Source: Eubacterium sp. CAG:274 (lineage in GTDB: Bacteria > Bacillota > Clostridia > Lachnospirales > CAG-274). From it: DNA of 64,000 nucleotides. Shown here in pieces: positions 1-8,615 of this stretch; within the stretch, counting starts at the first letter, position 1, and each line of letters starts with the position of its first letter. The translations under genes and the position numbers were made by a program. The DNA is taken from contig FR888508.1 in NCBI GenBank assembly GCA_000432155.1, positions 96,041 to 160,040 of the forward strand, in the 5' to 3' direction. The notes under the pieces were generated by a model. That model was given only the letters and a program-made list of their open reading frames with translations. It did no database searches and had not been told where the DNA came from.

Positions 1-1412
1 TAGCTTTCGCCCTCTGTTGGAATTTCATCACCAATAGTGTATGTATTCTTAACTGGCTGATACTTTAATACAGATAAACTTTCTACACTATAATAGAATT
101 CTTCAAAAATATCGCCTCTTGCCTCTAAATCACCATTCTTAAATGATGCTCTATCAGAGAAAGAACCAGCCTTTTCGCTTAAATCTTCAACAACACCACA
201 AGCTGATGTCATATTTGAAACTCTATCAATAAGAATAAGTTCGCCTAATGTCTTATGGTATTCAAACTTGTCTGCAACAATAGGTTCAGCAAGCTGAATT
301 TCGCAAAGTGCAATACCATTCTTAGTTAATGATTCAGCCTTAATATGTTCCCCTGTGTTTACATCAACAGCATAGTTAATCTTTTCAACTACACAAGGAA
401 TAGACTTTGTACCGAGCTTTACAATATAGTCCTTACCAGGATATAAAGGTTCATCGTCCATCCATAAAAGTGATACAGTAAGCTTGCCATAAGGTGCAAG
501 ATTAGTACCCTTTACAAGTACGCAACCTCTTGAAACATCAACTTCCTTATCAAGTGTAATTGTAACAGGCTGACCCTTGAAAGCAGTATCAGAAGACTTG
601 TCACCTACAATGATTTCCTTTACATGAGCCTTTTCATTACTTGGTAATGTTATAAGTTCATCGCCTACATTAATGCTACCTGATTCAATCTGACCCTGGA
701 AACCTCTGAAGCTGTGGTTTGGACGGCAAACTCTCTGAACTGGCATATAGAAACCCTGTTCTTCATTCTTTTCAGATACATCAATATTTTCAAGATATGG
801 TAAAAGAGCCTCGCCTTTGTACCAAGGGATATTTTCAGACTTAACCGTTACATTATCGCCCTCTGTAGCAGAAAGAGGAATTACTTGAACATTTTCAAGA
901 GAAAGTTCTTTCTTGAGTTCTTCAATCTGACCAGTAATTTTGTTAAATACTTCTTCGTCATAACCTGCAAGGTCCATTTTATTTACAGCGAAAACAAAGT
1001 ATCTGATACCCATAAGCTTACAAATTCTTGCATGGCGTCTAGTCTGAACAAGAACACCCTGTGTAGCATCAATAAGAATTACAGCAAGGTCTGCAAAAGA
1101 TGCACCAACCGCCATATTTCTTGTATATTCTTCGTGACCTGGTGTATCAGCAACAATAAAACTTCTGTTGTCTGTTGTGAAATATCTGTAAGCAACATCA
1201 ATTGTAATACCCTGTTCTCTTTCAGCCATAAGACCGTCTAAAAGAAGTGAGTAGTCAATCTTACCACCTCTGCTACCTACTTTACTATCAAGCTCAAGGG
1301 CCTTTTCCTGGTCAGCATAAAGGAGCTTTGAGTCGTATAAAATATGTCCGATAAGTGTTGACTTTCCGTCATCTACACTACCACAAGTTATGAATTTAAG
1401 TAATCCTTTCAT
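1..1412 (-). CDS. cysN: Sulfate adenylyltransferase large (GTPase) subunit, 3'-truncated by window edge
   Basis: CysN couples GTP hydrolysis to sulfate activation, forming adenosine 5'-phosphosulfate (APS) together with CysD. About 470 residues are visible. The frame starts at an ATG at 1412 and stays open to base 1, so the C-terminus lies outside. G1 is GSVDDGKST (residues 11-19), followed by G3 DTPGHEEY and G4 NKMD, the EF-Tu-like set. The start lies one base after the cysD stop, so translation is probably coupled. After the usual CysN core (ending near VSNMTSACGVV) the frame continues through a further ~60 residues that leave the window, so a C-terminal extension or fusion cannot be judged. 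Identification is firm. Confidence 0.95.
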   Translation of the reverse strand, partial: MKGLLKFITCGSVDDGKSTLIGHILYDSKLLYADQEKALELDSKVGSRGGKIDYSLLLDGLMAEREQGITIDVAYRYFTTDNRSFIVADTPGHEEYTRNMAVGASFADLAVILIDATQGVLVQTRRHARICKLMGIRYFVFAVNKMDLAGYDEEVFNKITGQIEELKKELSLENVQVIPLSATEGDNVTVKSENIPWYKGEALLPYLENIDVSEKNEEQGFYMPVQRVCRPNHSFRGFQGQIESGSINVGDELITLPSNEKAHVKEIIVGDKSSDTAFKGQPVTITLDKEVDVSRGCVLVKGTNLAPYGKLTVSLLWMDDEPLYPGKDYIVKLGTKSIPCVVEKINYAVDVNTGEHIKAESLTKNGIALCEIQLAEPIVADKFEYHKTLGELILIDRVSNMTSACGVVEDLSEKAGSFSDRASFKNGDLEARGDIFEEFYYSVESLSVLKYQPVKNTYTIGDEIPTEGES

Positions 1413-1413
1413 T

Positions 1414-2313
1414 TTAGAAATAACCCTCCCTCTTACGGCGTTCCATACTACCGGCAGCTTCGTTATCTATTACTCTTGAAGTTCTTTCAGAAGAAACTGC
1501 ACTTAATGTTTCATCAATAATTTCATCTAATGTTGTCGCTGTAGATTCAACACCACCTGTTAATGGATAACAGCCAAGTGTTCTAAATCTTACTGACTTG
1601 TAAACTGGCTTTTCGCCTTCTTTAAGACGGAATCTGTCATCATCAACCATAATGATGTTACCATCTCTTTCAACAACTGGTCTTTCAGCTGCAAAATAAA
1701 GAGGTACAATGTCAATATTTTCTCTCTTTATGTACTGCCAAATATCCTTTTCTGTCCAGTTAGAAATAGGGAAAACTCTCATACTTTCGCCCTTTTCAAT
1801 TTTAGTGTTGTATAACTTCCACATTTCTGGACGCTGGTTCTTAGGGTCCCAAGCATGGTTTTCATTTCTGAAAGAGAAAATTCTTTCCTTTGCACGAGAT
1901 TTTTCTTCATCTCTTCTACCACCACCAAAGGCAGCTGTAAAACCGTACTTGTTAAGTGCCTGTTTAAGTGCCTGTGTCTTCATAATATCAGTATAAGCTG
2001 AACCATGGTCAAATGGGTTAATACCTTGCTTTACACCGTCTTCGTTTGTGTATACAATCATATCAATGCCAAGCTTTTTAGCTGTGTCATCTCTGAATTT
2101 AATCATATCCTTAAATTTCCAAGTTGTATCAATGTGCATAAATGGGAAAGGTGGCTTTTCAGGATAGAATGCTTTCATAGCAAGGTGGAGCATAACTGAA
2201 CTGTCCTTACCTATTGAATAAAGCATAACTGGCTTTTCACACTCCGCCGCAACCTCTCTTATAATATATATGGCTTCTGCCTCAAGCTCATCAAGATGTG
2301 ATAATTCGCTCAT
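1414..2313 (-). CDS. cysD: Sulfate adenylyltransferase small subunit
   Basis: CysD is the PP-loop subunit that adenylates sulfate with ATP to give APS. The 299 residues match the usual length of about 300. The PP-loop region reads YSIGKDSSVMLHLA near residues 32-45. Further family signatures are HIDTTWKF and GGGRRDEEKSRAKER. It sits between the ferredoxin-like aprB gene (20-base gap) and cysN (1-base gap), inside one minus-strand sulfur operon. The ATG at 2313 has a GGAGGTAG ribosome site. Nothing suggests decay. Identification is firm. Confidence 0.95.
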   Translation of the reverse strand: MSELSHLDELEAEAIYIIREVAAECEKPVMLYSIGKDSSVMLHLAMKAFYPEKPPFPFMHIDTTWKFKDMIKFRDDTAKKLGIDMIVYTNEDGVKQGINPFDHGSAYTDIMKTQALKQALNKYGFTAAFGGGRRDEEKSRAKERIFSFRNENHAWDPKNQRPEMWKLYNTKIEKGESMRVFPISNWTEKDIWQYIKRENIDIVPLYFAAERPVVERDGNIIMVDDDRFRLKEGEKPVYKSVRFRTLGCYPLTGGVESTATTLDEIIDETLSAVSSERTSRVIDNEAAGSMERRKREGYF

Positions 2314-2332
2314 TTTTTACTACCTCCAATTC

Positions 2333-2647
2333 TTAATATTTGTTAGATTCTTTCTGATTTATATCTATCTCGCTGACATTTCCGTCTGGAGATTCAATAA
2401 CCCACTTTAATATATCGCCACTTTTTTCAGTATGAACAAGACTGCCCATACCTCCAATATCGGCTCCAAGATAAAAACCTATTGCATGGGCCTTACATTC
2501 TTTTATACAAGAAGTACAACCCCAGCAGTCCTTTGGATATTTTATATATGCCTTATTATTTTCGTCTGTTTTAATAAGGCTACCAGGACATACGACACTA
2601 CATTTCTTACAGCCTACACATTTGTTTTTATCAATTATTATGCTCAT
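2333..2647 (-). CDS. aprB: AprB-type ferredoxin subunit of APS reductase
   Basis: A 104-residue protein with two [4Fe-4S] motifs: CVGCKKCSVVC starting at residue 11, and a second CxxCxxCxxxC set around CWGCTSCIKEC. The following segment (GFYLGADIGGMGSLVH) is typical of AprB, the electron-transfer subunit of adenylylsulfate reductase. It is shorter than the ~150-residue dissimilatory AprB because most of the C-terminal tail is missing. It overlaps the end of the AprA-like gene by 17 bases. The ATG has a GGAGGT site. In this operon it should feed electrons to AprA for APS reduction to sulfite. The subunit pairing is inferred from neighbours and motifs. Confidence 0.85.
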   Translation of the reverse strand: MSIIIDKNKCVGCKKCSVVCPGSLIKTDENNKAYIKYPKDCWGCTSCIKECKAHAIGFYLGADIGGMGSLVHTEKSGDILKWVIESPDGNVSEIDINQKESNKY

Positions 2648-4331
2648 AAGTCGTACCTCCTTCTACAATATCTCTAAGAATGATTTTTATTTCGCCATTT
2701 TCAAGTTTTGAATTAACATACTTATTCCAATTTTCATTATCCTTTTCTGGATAATCAAGGTTTTCAGCAAAACTATGCCATCTTGTTTCTTTTCTTGCCT
2801 TTAAGTGAGCAATTACACTTCGGCAAACAACAAGTCGTTCTCTTAACTCATATATATACATAAGTTCCTGAAAATCACTTGCTACAAGATTTTCTGACAA
2901 GCTATAAAGCTGTTTAATTTTTTCATCAGCTATTTTAAGCTGTTTTTCATTAAAACGATAGTTTGTTTTAATACCGCCTGCATAAGAGTCCATAACTGTC
3001 TGCATAGCTTCTTCAATCTGTTCTGTTGTAAATCTGCTGTTTTCGCCATTTAAGAATTTTAAAACTTCATTCTTATGATTTTCAACATCATTTTCAGATA
3101 ATTCTTCTGCCTTAAAGTTTTTAATATCTTTAAGTACAGTAAGACCAGCGATTTCGCCCTCTGCTAAAGCACCTGTTACATATTTCTGAGGTGCACCACC
3201 GGCTACATCTCCGGCAGCATAAAGACCCTTTACAGTAGTTCTTCTTTCTGTATCAATCCAGTAGCCACTTGCTGTATGACCACCTACAATATAAGGTTCT
3301 GTACCTTCAATTTCTACATTTTGTTCTGAAGGATTTTTGCCACTTTCTATCCACTTTAAAGTCTGAGATGGTGCCATATTTAAATAGGCTTTTTTCAAAT
3401 CTTCATCTTGTTCGTGGCTTATGCCCTCTGTTCTTAAATAGCAAGGTCCTCTACCTTCAATATTTTCATTTACTGTTCCGTAAACTCTTTCAGAAGTTGT
3501 AAGACCGTACTTTGTTTCGTAAACTTCTCCAAGAGAGTTTACTTGCTTTGCACCAACACCCTGTGCAAGTGTACCAGTTGGAGCTATTGTATCCTTACAT
3601 CTCAATGCTATAAATCTCATTTCAAATGTAGTCATTTCTGCTCCGGCTTTTATACCCATAGCATAGCCAGCACCTGTGTTAAATGGTGGATACCACATTT
3701 TGTGTCTTGAAAATCCTGGATTGTTAGGTTTGTAAAGACCAGATGCACCACCTGTGGCAACAATAACAGCCTTTGCCTCAATAGTATAGAAAGTATCGTT
3801 TTCAATACCAATACCGTAAGCACCAATAACCTTGTTATCCTTTACTGCAAAGTCAATAATATCAACTCTATTAAGTACCTTTACATTCGGACAGGAATTA
3901 GTTGCCTCTGCTATTATAGGCTTTATATTTTCGCCATTAATTTTAAGATTTCTATTTCCTCTTGTAACATACTTTCCATTTTTATCTTTTAATATTACAA
4001 GGCCCAATTCTTCAAGTCTTGCTGTAACAGCATTAAGTCTTTCACTCATTGTAAGAAGTAAATCTTCTCTCACAATGCCGTCTGCATCTTTCTTTGCATA
4101 GTCTACATAATCCTGTGGCTTTCTGCCCTCTGTTATGTAAGCATTAAGTGCATTTACACCTGCTGCAAGACAACCACTTCTTTTAATATGAGCCTTTTCA
4201 CATATTAAAACCTGTGTTTCTGGAGATTTTTCAGAAATAGTAATAGCTGCATAACAACCAGCTGTACCGCCACCTATAATAAGCACATCTGTTTTAAGTT
4301 TTTCACTTTTTAAATTCTTGTAATCTGCCAT
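2631..4331 (-). CDS. aprA: AprA-type adenylylsulfate reductase flavoprotein subunit
   Basis: A 566-residue FAD protein of the fumarate reductase/AprA superfamily. An N-terminal dinucleotide fold reads VLIIGGGTAGCYAA (about 16-29). A later FAD motif (AVIVATGGASGLYKPNN) and the segment PFNTGAGYAMGIKAGAEMTTFEMRFI are characteristic of AprA rather than of succinate dehydrogenase. The expected role is reduction of APS to sulfite and AMP. Its position between the sulfate ABC transporter and cysDN argues for an assimilatory role in a non-sulfate-respiring organism. It is shorter than classical dissimilatory AprA (above 600 residues). The ATG is preceded by GAGGAA. Confidence 0.87.
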   Translation of the reverse strand: MADYKNLKSEKLKTDVLIIGGGTAGCYAAITISEKSPETQVLICEKAHIKRSGCLAAGVNALNAYITEGRKPQDYVDYAKKDADGIVREDLLLTMSERLNAVTARLEELGLVILKDKNGKYVTRGNRNLKINGENIKPIIAEATNSCPNVKVLNRVDIIDFAVKDNKVIGAYGIGIENDTFYTIEAKAVIVATGGASGLYKPNNPGFSRHKMWYPPFNTGAGYAMGIKAGAEMTTFEMRFIALRCKDTIAPTGTLAQGVGAKQVNSLGEVYETKYGLTTSERVYGTVNENIEGRGPCYLRTEGISHEQDEDLKKAYLNMAPSQTLKWIESGKNPSEQNVEIEGTEPYIVGGHTASGYWIDTERRTTVKGLYAAGDVAGGAPQKYVTGALAEGEIAGLTVLKDIKNFKAEELSENDVENHKNEVLKFLNGENSRFTTEQIEEAMQTVMDSYAGGIKTNYRFNEKQLKIADEKIKQLYSLSENLVASDFQELMYIYELRERLVVCRSVIAHLKARKETRWHSFAENLDYPEKDNENWNKYVNSKLENGEIKIILRDIVEGGTTYEHNN

Positions 4332-4347
4332 ATTATATTCCTCTTTT

Positions 4348-5406
4348 TTAAATAATCATTGAATTTTCGTTTAATGCCTTATTTTCAATAAGATATGCCT
4401 TGTCACCAGCTGTCACAAACATTCTATAAATAAATACATCAACCTTTTCTCCTGCCTCAATAGGGTTTTCATCAAGTCCACGCCTAGCAGTAAAAACATT
4501 ATCCTTGCATCTTACTGTAAGTTCTATGTTATTACCTCTGAATGAAACTCTTTCTACAACACCCTCTGCTGCGGAAGTTTTATATTTCTGAACTTCGTTT
4601 TTCTTTGTAATCTTTACAAATTCAGGTCTTAAAATAGCTGACTCAGCATTTTCAATTTCATCAAATGTACTGAAACCTGTATAGTTTTCAATTAAAGAAG
4701 TCTGTCCAAAGAATGATGCAGCAAAAGCTGTCTGTGGATTTTGATAAATCTCAACCGGACTTCCCTTTTGTTCAACTCTACCCTTATTTGTAATTATAAT
4801 TTCATCAGCAACCTCTATTGCCTCGTCTTGGTCGTGAGTAACAAATATACTTGTAACTCCTAATTTTTCAATCATTTCCTTTAGCCAACTTCTAAGTTCC
4901 TGTCTAACCTTTGCATCAATAGCCGCAAAAGGTTCATCTAAAAGAAGTAATTGAGGATTTGGAGCTAAAGCTCTGGCAAAGGCAACTCTCTGTCTTTGAC
5001 CACCTGAAAGCTGACTAGGAAATCTATTGTCAAGACCTTCAAGACCAATTAACTTAATAAGTTCCTTGACTCTTTCATCAATTTTCTTCTTGCTTACCTT
5101 TTGAACTCTAAGACCAAAAGCTATGTTGTCATATACTGTCATATATCTGAATAAGGCATAATTCTGGAAAACGAAACCTATTCCTCTTTTACTTGCCGGA
5201 ATATCGTTTACAACTTTTCCATCAATTATTATATCACCACTATCTGGATGTTCAAGACCAGCTATCATTCTAAGTATTGTAGTTTTACCACTACCACTTG
5301 GTCCTAACAAAGCTACGAGCTTACCCTTTTCAATTCCAAAATTTACATTATTTGATGCTTTATAATCACCAAAAACTTTATTTATATTTTTTAATTCTAC
5401 ATACAT
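4348..5406 (-). CDS. cysA: Sulfate ABC transporter ATP-binding protein
   Basis: A 352-residue ABC ATPase. Walker A is GPSGSGKTT, the signature is LSGGQRQR, Walker B is LLLLDEPFAA and the H-loop is THDQDEA. The order and spacing are those of the CysA/MalK-like import ATPases, with a C-terminal regulatory (TOBE-like) region from about residue 240. It energises sulfate/thiosulfate uptake through CysT and CysW. The ATG at 5406 abuts the cysW stop with no gap, so translation is coupled. The substrate is inferred from linkage to cysDN and the binding protein. Confidence 0.93.
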   Translation of the reverse strand: MYVELKNINKVFGDYKASNNVNFGIEKGKLVALLGPSGSGKTTILRMIAGLEHPDSGDIIIDGKVVNDIPASKRGIGFVFQNYALFRYMTVYDNIAFGLRVQKVSKKKIDERVKELIKLIGLEGLDNRFPSQLSGGQRQRVAFARALAPNPQLLLLDEPFAAIDAKVRQELRSWLKEMIEKLGVTSIFVTHDQDEAIEVADEIIITNKGRVEQKGSPVEIYQNPQTAFAASFFGQTSLIENYTGFSTFDEIENAESAILRPEFVKITKKNEVQKYKTSAAEGVVERVSFRGNNIELTVRCKDNVFTARRGLDENPIEAGEKVDVFIYRMFVTAGDKAYLIENKALNENSMII

Positions 5407-6222
5407 TTAACATTCCTTCTTTCCCTTGTATTCAATGACACTTCTTATTATCAATATTAAAACAGCCATCATTACAAGTATTGAGGCTACTGCAAAAGCA
5501 GGCACATACTGAAACTCATTAAAAAGTATCTCTACATGGAGAGGGAGTGTATTTGTCTTTCCTCTCAAGTGACCAGAAAGTACAGAAACAGCACCAAACT
5601 CTCCCATTGCTCTTGCAGCACAAAGTACAACACCATAAAGGAATGCCCATTTTATATGAGGGAATGTAACCTTTCTAAATATTGTAAAACCACTTGCTCC
5701 CATAAGAGCTGCTGCTTCTTCTTCGTCTGTACCCTCTGCCTCAAGAACTGGTATAAGTTCTCTTGATATAAAAGGAAAGGTTACAAAAACTGTAGCAAGT
5801 ATAATACCAGGAACAGCAAATACAACTTTAATTCCCATACTCTGTAAAGCAGGATATAAAATACTCTGTCTACCAAATGTAAGTACAAATATTAAACCGG
5901 CTATAATAGGAGATATTGTAACTGGTAAGTCAATAAGTGTTGTAAGAAATTTCTTACCTTTAAAATTAAACTTTGTAATCGCCCAAGAGGCAAATACACC
6001 AAACACAGTATTCACAACAACTGCAAAAACTGTTGCCTCAAGTGTAAGAAGAACTGCACTTATAGTATATTTATCCGTTACAGCCTCTCTGTATTTTTCA
6101 ATTCCATCTCTGAATGCCTCTGCAAAGACTATGTATAAAGGAAGAACAAGAAATAAAAAAACAAATATAAGACAAATTGCGATTAATGTATATTTAACTA
6201 ATTTTGATTCATTTTTCTTCAT
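5407..6222 (-). CDS. cysW: Sulfate ABC transporter permease CysW
   Basis: A 271-residue inner-membrane permease with about six hydrophobic helices. The EAA loop, which docks onto the ATPase, reads EEAAALMGASGFTIFRKVTF, and is followed by the permease signature ending RAMGEFGAVSVLSG. CysW forms a heterodimeric channel with CysT. It lies directly before cysA and one base after the cysT stop. The ATG at 6222 has an AGGAAG ribosome site. The CysT/CysW assignment follows gene order (binding protein-T-W-A) and the GEFGAVSV signature typical of the W subunit. Confidence 0.92.
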   Translation of the reverse strand: MKKNESKLVKYTLIAICLIFVFLFLVLPLYIVFAEAFRDGIEKYREAVTDKYTISAVLLTLEATVFAVVVNTVFGVFASWAITKFNFKGKKFLTTLIDLPVTISPIIAGLIFVLTFGRQSILYPALQSMGIKVVFAVPGIILATVFVTFPFISRELIPVLEAEGTDEEEAAALMGASGFTIFRKVTFPHIKWAFLYGVVLCAARAMGEFGAVSVLSGHLRGKTNTLPLHVEILFNEFQYVPAFAVASILVMMAVLILIIRSVIEYKGKKEC

Positions 6223-6223
6223 C

Positions 6224-7057
6224 TTATCTTCCTCCGTTTAATATTTTTGTATTCCTTGCTTGTATAAAGTTTATAAGGAATAAAAGTGCAAATGCAAATA
6301 CTAACATTAAAAGTGCTATTGCTGTTGCACTAGCATAGTCATATTCCTGAAGTTTTGACATAATAATAAGTGGTGTAATTTCTGTTTTAAATGGCATATT
6401 ACCTGCAATAAATACTACACTACCGTATTCGCCAATACATCTACCCATAGCAAGACCAAAACCTGTTAATACAGCTGGTCTTATTTCTGGAAAAATAATT
6501 TTTCTGAATATTGTAAATCTGCTTGCACCAAGTACGCCAGCAGCCTCCTCATAGGAGTAATCTAATTTTTCCAAAACTGGCTGAACAGAACGCACAACAA
6601 ATGGAATACCTACGAAAATAAGTGCAACTGTTATACCTATTCTTGTGTAGGCAATTTTTATTCCATACTTAGCAAATATGCCACCTATAAGACCTTGGTC
6701 AGCTGTAAGTGAAGTAAGTGCAATACCGGCTACTGCTGTAGGTAATGCAAATGGAAGTTCTATCATACCGTCTAAAACTCTCTTAAATGGAAAATCATAT
6801 CTTACAAGAACCCAAGCAAGAATAACACCCATAACAGCATTTATTGCTGATGCTATGAAAGCTGTTAAAAAACTAACCTTAAAACTAGCAAGGACTCTCG
6901 GCTTTGTAATAACATCTATAATCTCGCTTAAACTCAAATTAGCAGTAAATACTATTAATGACGCTAATGGTATTATAACTATGATACTTAACATTGTAAG
7001 AGTTACACCCATTGAAAGTCCAAAACCAGGTATTACTCTTTTATTCCTTTTACTCAT
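6224..7057 (-). CDS. cysT: Sulfate ABC transporter permease CysT
   Basis: A 277-residue polytopic membrane permease and partner of CysW. The EAA loop is EEAAGVLGASRFTIFRKIIF and the downstream signature is GRCIGEYGSVVFIAGN, as in CysT/CysU. The first hydrophobic helix covers roughly residues 11-36. It follows the binding-protein gene by 10 bases and precedes cysW by one base. An AGGTGATG ribosome site precedes the ATG at 7057. Function: the membrane channel for sulfate, with specificity inferred from operon context. Confidence 0.92.
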   Translation of the reverse strand: MSKRNKRVIPGFGLSMGVTLTMLSIIVIIPLASLIVFTANLSLSEIIDVITKPRVLASFKVSFLTAFIASAINAVMGVILAWVLVRYDFPFKRVLDGMIELPFALPTAVAGIALTSLTADQGLIGGIFAKYGIKIAYTRIGITVALIFVGIPFVVRSVQPVLEKLDYSYEEAAGVLGASRFTIFRKIIFPEIRPAVLTGFGLAMGRCIGEYGSVVFIAGNMPFKTEITPLIIMSKLQEYDYASATAIALLMLVFAFALLFLINFIQARNTKILNGGR

Positions 7058-7067
7058 ACTACATCAC

Positions 7068-8093
7068 CTATTTTTTCTCATAAATTTCATCAAACACTCC
7101 ACCATCGGCAAAATGCTTTTCCTGTACGGCGTCCCAGCCACCGAAGTCCTTTATTGTAACTAAATTTACATTAAGATTAAATTTATCACTATATTCTTTA
7201 AGAATATTTTCGTTTGATGGACGATAATAATTTTCAGCAGCTATTCTCTGTGCTTCATCAGAATAGAGATACTGTAAATATTCAGTAGCTACATCTCTTG
7301 TACCTCGTCTGTCTACTACATCGTCAACAACAGCTACTGAAGGCTGTGCAAGTATACTTATACTTGGTGTAACAATTTCATAATCGTCTGGGTGGTCCTT
7401 AATTGAAAGATACGCTTCATTTTCCCAAGCAAGGAGTACATCGCCCTGTCCGTTTTCTACAAATGTAGTTGTTGCACCTCTTGCCCCTGAATCAAGTACA
7501 AGAACATTTTGGTAAAGTTTCTTAACAAAATCCTTTATCTGTGTTTCATCACCGTTGTATTTCTTATTGGCATAAGCCCAAGCTGCAAGATAATTCCATC
7601 TTGCACCGCCTGAAGTTTTTGGATTAGGAGTTATAACCCCGACACCGTCTTTTACTAAATCGTCCCAATCTTTAATATTTTTAGGATTTCCTTTTCTTAC
7701 AAGGAAAACAATTGTTGATGTATAAGGCGAACTATCTTTATCAAATTTATTTATCCAACCATCATTTATAAGTCCTGCCTTTTGAATAGAAGTTATATCG
7801 TATTCAAGAGCTAAAGTAACTACATCGGCATCAAGACCATTTGCAACCTCAAGAGCTTGCTTACCAGACCCACCATGAGATTGAGTAACTTCAACATCTT
7901 GACCAGTTTTTTCTTTCCAATGTTTTGCAAAAAGTTCATTATATGATGTATAAAGTTCTCTAGTTGGGTCATAGGAAACATTTGTTATTGAAACCTTTCC
8001 GTCTTTTTCTGCCGAAGCACTTCCACAACCTGTAAGAACTGTTGTTGTTAATAATACTGCTGATAATATAATTCCTAATAATTTTCTTTTCAT
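7068..8093 (-). CDS. sbp: Sulfate-binding lipoprotein of the ABC transporter
   Basis: A 341-residue extracytoplasmic binding protein. A signal peptide MKRKLLGIILSAVLL ends in lipobox LTGC, so the mature protein should be lipid-anchored. The body carries sulfate/thiosulfate-binding family landmarks such as SHGGSGKQA near the N-lobe and TPNPKTSGGARWNYLAAWA. The frame is open to an ATG at 8126, but GAGGTG sits nine bases before the second ATG at 8093, which also begins the signal peptide, so 8093 is preferred. It is the first full-length gene of the operon, 52 bases after the 24-codon leader ORF. Confidence 0.92.
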   Translation of the reverse strand: MKRKLLGIILSAVLLTTTVLTGCGSASAEKDGKVSITNVSYDPTRELYTSYNELFAKHWKEKTGQDVEVTQSHGGSGKQALEVANGLDADVVTLALEYDITSIQKAGLINDGWINKFDKDSSPYTSTIVFLVRKGNPKNIKDWDDLVKDGVGVITPNPKTSGGARWNYLAAWAYANKKYNGDETQIKDFVKKLYQNVLVLDSGARGATTTFVENGQGDVLLAWENEAYLSIKDHPDDYEIVTPSISILAQPSVAVVDDVVDRRGTRDVATEYLQYLYSDEAQRIAAENYYRPSNENILKEYSDKFNLNVNLVTIKDFGGWDAVQEKHFADGGVFDEIYEKK

Positions 8094-8145
8094 TTTTTGC
8101 ACCTCGTTATTGCTGTATTTTTTCATTACCTGTACTGTTAATTGG

Positions 8146-8220
8146 TTACATCATACAGAGGCAGTCTATTAATCCTCCAGCAACAACATAATACAGTTTT
8201 CCGTTTTTAAATTTTTGCAT
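8146..8220 (-). CDS. 24-codon Cys/Met-rich leader ORF upstream of the sulfate operon
   Basis: ATG at 8220, TAA at 8146, 24 residues. It starts MQKFKNGKLYYVV and ends DCLCMM, so the last five codons include two Cys and two Met. An unusually strong GGAGG site lies about five bases upstream, and a promoter with perfect 17-base spacing lies about 65 bases upstream. The stop is 52 bases before the binding-protein start. The composition and placement suggest a regulatory leader sensing cysteine or methionine supply, or alternatively a small membrane-associated protein (YYVVAGGLI is hydrophobic). I do not recognise a named family. The reading frame and ribosome site are directly visible; the role is inference. 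Confidence 0.6.
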   Translation of the reverse strand: MQKFKNGKLYYVVAGGLIDCLCMM

Positions 8221-8251
8221 TTTACTGCCTCCTTTTTATCAATTCTTACTT

Positions 8252-8272
8252 TTCCTATTTATCTTATAGGAA
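8252..8272. promoter_or_regulatory. Inverted repeat at the sulfate-operon transcription start (candidate operator)
   Basis: A perfect 7-base inverted repeat, TTCCTAT-7-ATAGGAA, just downstream of the predicted start site. Half of it (TTATAGGAATAATGTATAT, 8264-8282) recurs with small changes at 8431-8449. TTCC/GGAA half-sites of this kind resemble operators of Rrf2-family cysteine regulators such as CymR. That link is inference; no regulator gene is present in the window. Confidence 0.45.
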
Positions 8273-8282
8273 TAATGTATAT

Positions 8283-8311
8283 AAGATACTCTATAATTCT
8301 CCATTTGTCAA
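8283..8311 (-). promoter_or_regulatory. Sigma-A-type promoter of the sulfate operon
   Basis: On the minus strand TTGACA (8306-8311) and TATCTT (8283-8288) are separated by exactly 17 bases. Transcription should begin near 8276 and run into the leader ORF and the sulfate genes. Confidence 0.7.
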
Positions 8312-8554
8312 TAGTTTTTTGATAATTTTTCCAAAAAAATTATTTTTTCGGTATCAAATATTATCTTAAATATGTATGAAACCCTGTATTTTACTATGTT
8401 TTCAAGTAAATCACTTAATTCATATATTATTTATAGGAATAGTATATATTTTTTATTCAATTAAATCAATAATATTACCTGTGAATTTTTTCTAAAATTT
8501 TTCATATATGAATACAGGAATTATTTTGGTCGTCTGATTTATTTTCAATATAAA
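8312..8554. other. Gene-free AT-rich spacer upstream of the sulfate operon
   Basis: No convincing ORF. It contains the second copy of the TTATAGGAATA-type motif (8431-8449) and long A/T runs (for example around 8325-8350) that may act as an UP-like or bent region for the operon promoter. Nothing else is recognised. Confidence 0.4.
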
Positions 8555-8560
8555 AACAAA

Positions 8561-8600
8561 AATAGCCTTTTGCAAAATATTCTTTCACAAAAGGCTATCA
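8561..8600 (-). terminator. Rho-independent terminator of the aldo/keto reductase gene
   Basis: Inverted repeat ATAGCCTTTTG (8562-8572) and CAAAAGGCTAT (8589-8599). Read on the minus strand it is followed by TTTTTGTTTTT, just beyond the gene's stop. Confidence 0.8.
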
Positions 8601-8615
8601 TTCAAAAAATATTTA

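Noticed and set aside
885..1241. Plus-strand open frame of 118 codons inside cysN
   Set aside because: Antisense shadow of a firmly identified gene; Cys/Asn-rich composition and no ribosome site.
8093..8126. Upstream ATG of the sulfate-binding protein
   Set aside because: It adds a charged 11-residue segment before the signal peptide and has a weaker ribosome site than the ATG at 8093.
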